Assembly: GCA_028281075.1 (NCBI GenBank)
Contig: JANQKO010000151.1
Span: forward strand, 1 to 12,900
Origin: Alphaproteobacteria bacterium
Lineage (GTDB): Bacteria > Pseudomonadota > Alphaproteobacteria > GCA-2731375
Length of the DNA: 12,900 nt
Direction: 5' to 3'
The notes under the pieces: generated by a model
What the model was told of the DNA's origin: nothing
What the model saw: only the letters and a program-made list of their open reading frames with translations
Database searches by the model: none
Position numbers and translations under genes: made by a program
In this document: positions 12,702 to 12,900 of the stretch, piece after piece
Layout: each line of letters starts with the position of its first letter
How positions within the stretch are numbered: the stretch's first letter is position 1

Positions 12702-12900
12702 ATGCCCCGTCTGGCGGACGACCGCTTCCGTCAGCGCGGCGCGGCGATCACGGTTTCCGTCGACGGCGAGGACCTGCCGGCGGTCGCCGGCGAGTCGATC
12801 GCCGCGGCGCTGACCGCGGCGGGCCGGCTGACGCTGCGCCGCGACCGCGCCGGCCGCCCGCGCGGCCTGTTCTGCGGCATGGGCGTCTGCTTCGACTGCC
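12702..12900 (+). CDS. [2Fe-2S] ferredoxin-like subunit of a D-amino acid/hydroxyproline-type dehydrogenase (5' part)
   Basis: An open frame from the ATG at 12702 runs off the right edge; 66 residues are visible. They form an N-terminal beta-grasp ferredoxin domain of the Fer2_4 type: VSVDGEDLPAVAGESIAAAL (18-37), then PRGLFCGMGVCFDC with cluster cysteines Cys58, Cys63 and Cys66. This CGMGVCFDC pattern marks the small subunit of HcnABC-like, opine oxidase-like and D-hydroxyproline dehydrogenase complexes. The gene starts 2 bases after the DapA-like stop, so it is coupled to it. The flavoprotein subunits should lie just beyond the window. The function rests on the motif and the neighbours. Confidence 0.85.
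   Translation, partial: MPRLADDRFRQRGAAITVSVDGEDLPAVAGESIAAALTAAGRLTLRRDRAGRPRGLFCGMGVCFDC

Overview
The window reads as chromosomal DNA of a GC-rich alphaproteobacterium. Codons end strongly in G/C, solute transport dominates, and the non-coding stretches carry small palindromic repeats of the kind scattered through Rhodospirillales and Hyphomicrobiales genomes. I cannot name the species. All genes fit two adjacent nitrogen/carbon scavenging loci. I see no phage, insertion sequence, CRISPR array, rRNA or tRNA.

Layout. Bases 1-229 are non-coding and rich in palindromic repeats. Bases 230-3307 (minus strand) hold a complete polar amino-acid ABC importer in the order binding protein, ATPase, permease, permease, with a 12-bp terminator-like hairpin after the binding-protein gene. 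Bases 3308-3481 are a divergent control region. Bases 3482-6656 (plus strand) encode a D-hydantoinase/dihydropyrimidinase, an N-carbamoyl-D-amino acid hydrolase and a GntR/FCD regulator. Bases 6742-8321 encode a ketopantoate-reductase-like oxidoreductase and, overlapping it by 4 bases, a second GntR/FCD regulator. Bases 8322-8942 are non-coding: two classes of palindromic repeat, then a striking pair of GntR-type operators. Bases 8943-12900 hold a TRAP transporter (DctP, DctQ, DctM), a DHDPS/NAL-superfamily lyase or deaminase, and the start of a [2Fe-2S] subunit gene that runs off the right edge.

How the genes may work together. In the first locus the ABC importer probably brings in a hydantoin, ureido or amino acid compound. 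The hydantoinase opens the ring to an N-carbamoyl-D-amino acid, and the carbamoylase releases the D-amino acid, CO2 and ammonia. Active-site residues of both enzymes are intact. In the second locus the TRAP importer, the DapA-like enzyme and the HcnA-like ferredoxin subunit resemble hydroxyproline catabolic clusters (D-hydroxyproline dehydrogenase plus 1-pyrroline-4-hydroxy-2-carboxylate deaminase). That assignment rests mainly on context, because the decisive genes lie beyond the edge. D-amino acid metabolism is a plausible shared theme of the two loci.

The families are known. The parts most worth a second look are regulatory: two TGGTATAC operators one helical turn apart before the TRAP operon, strong hairpins directly after both binding-protein genes, an attenuator-like hairpin before the hydantoinase gene, and repeat stems whose copies differ by compensatory base changes.
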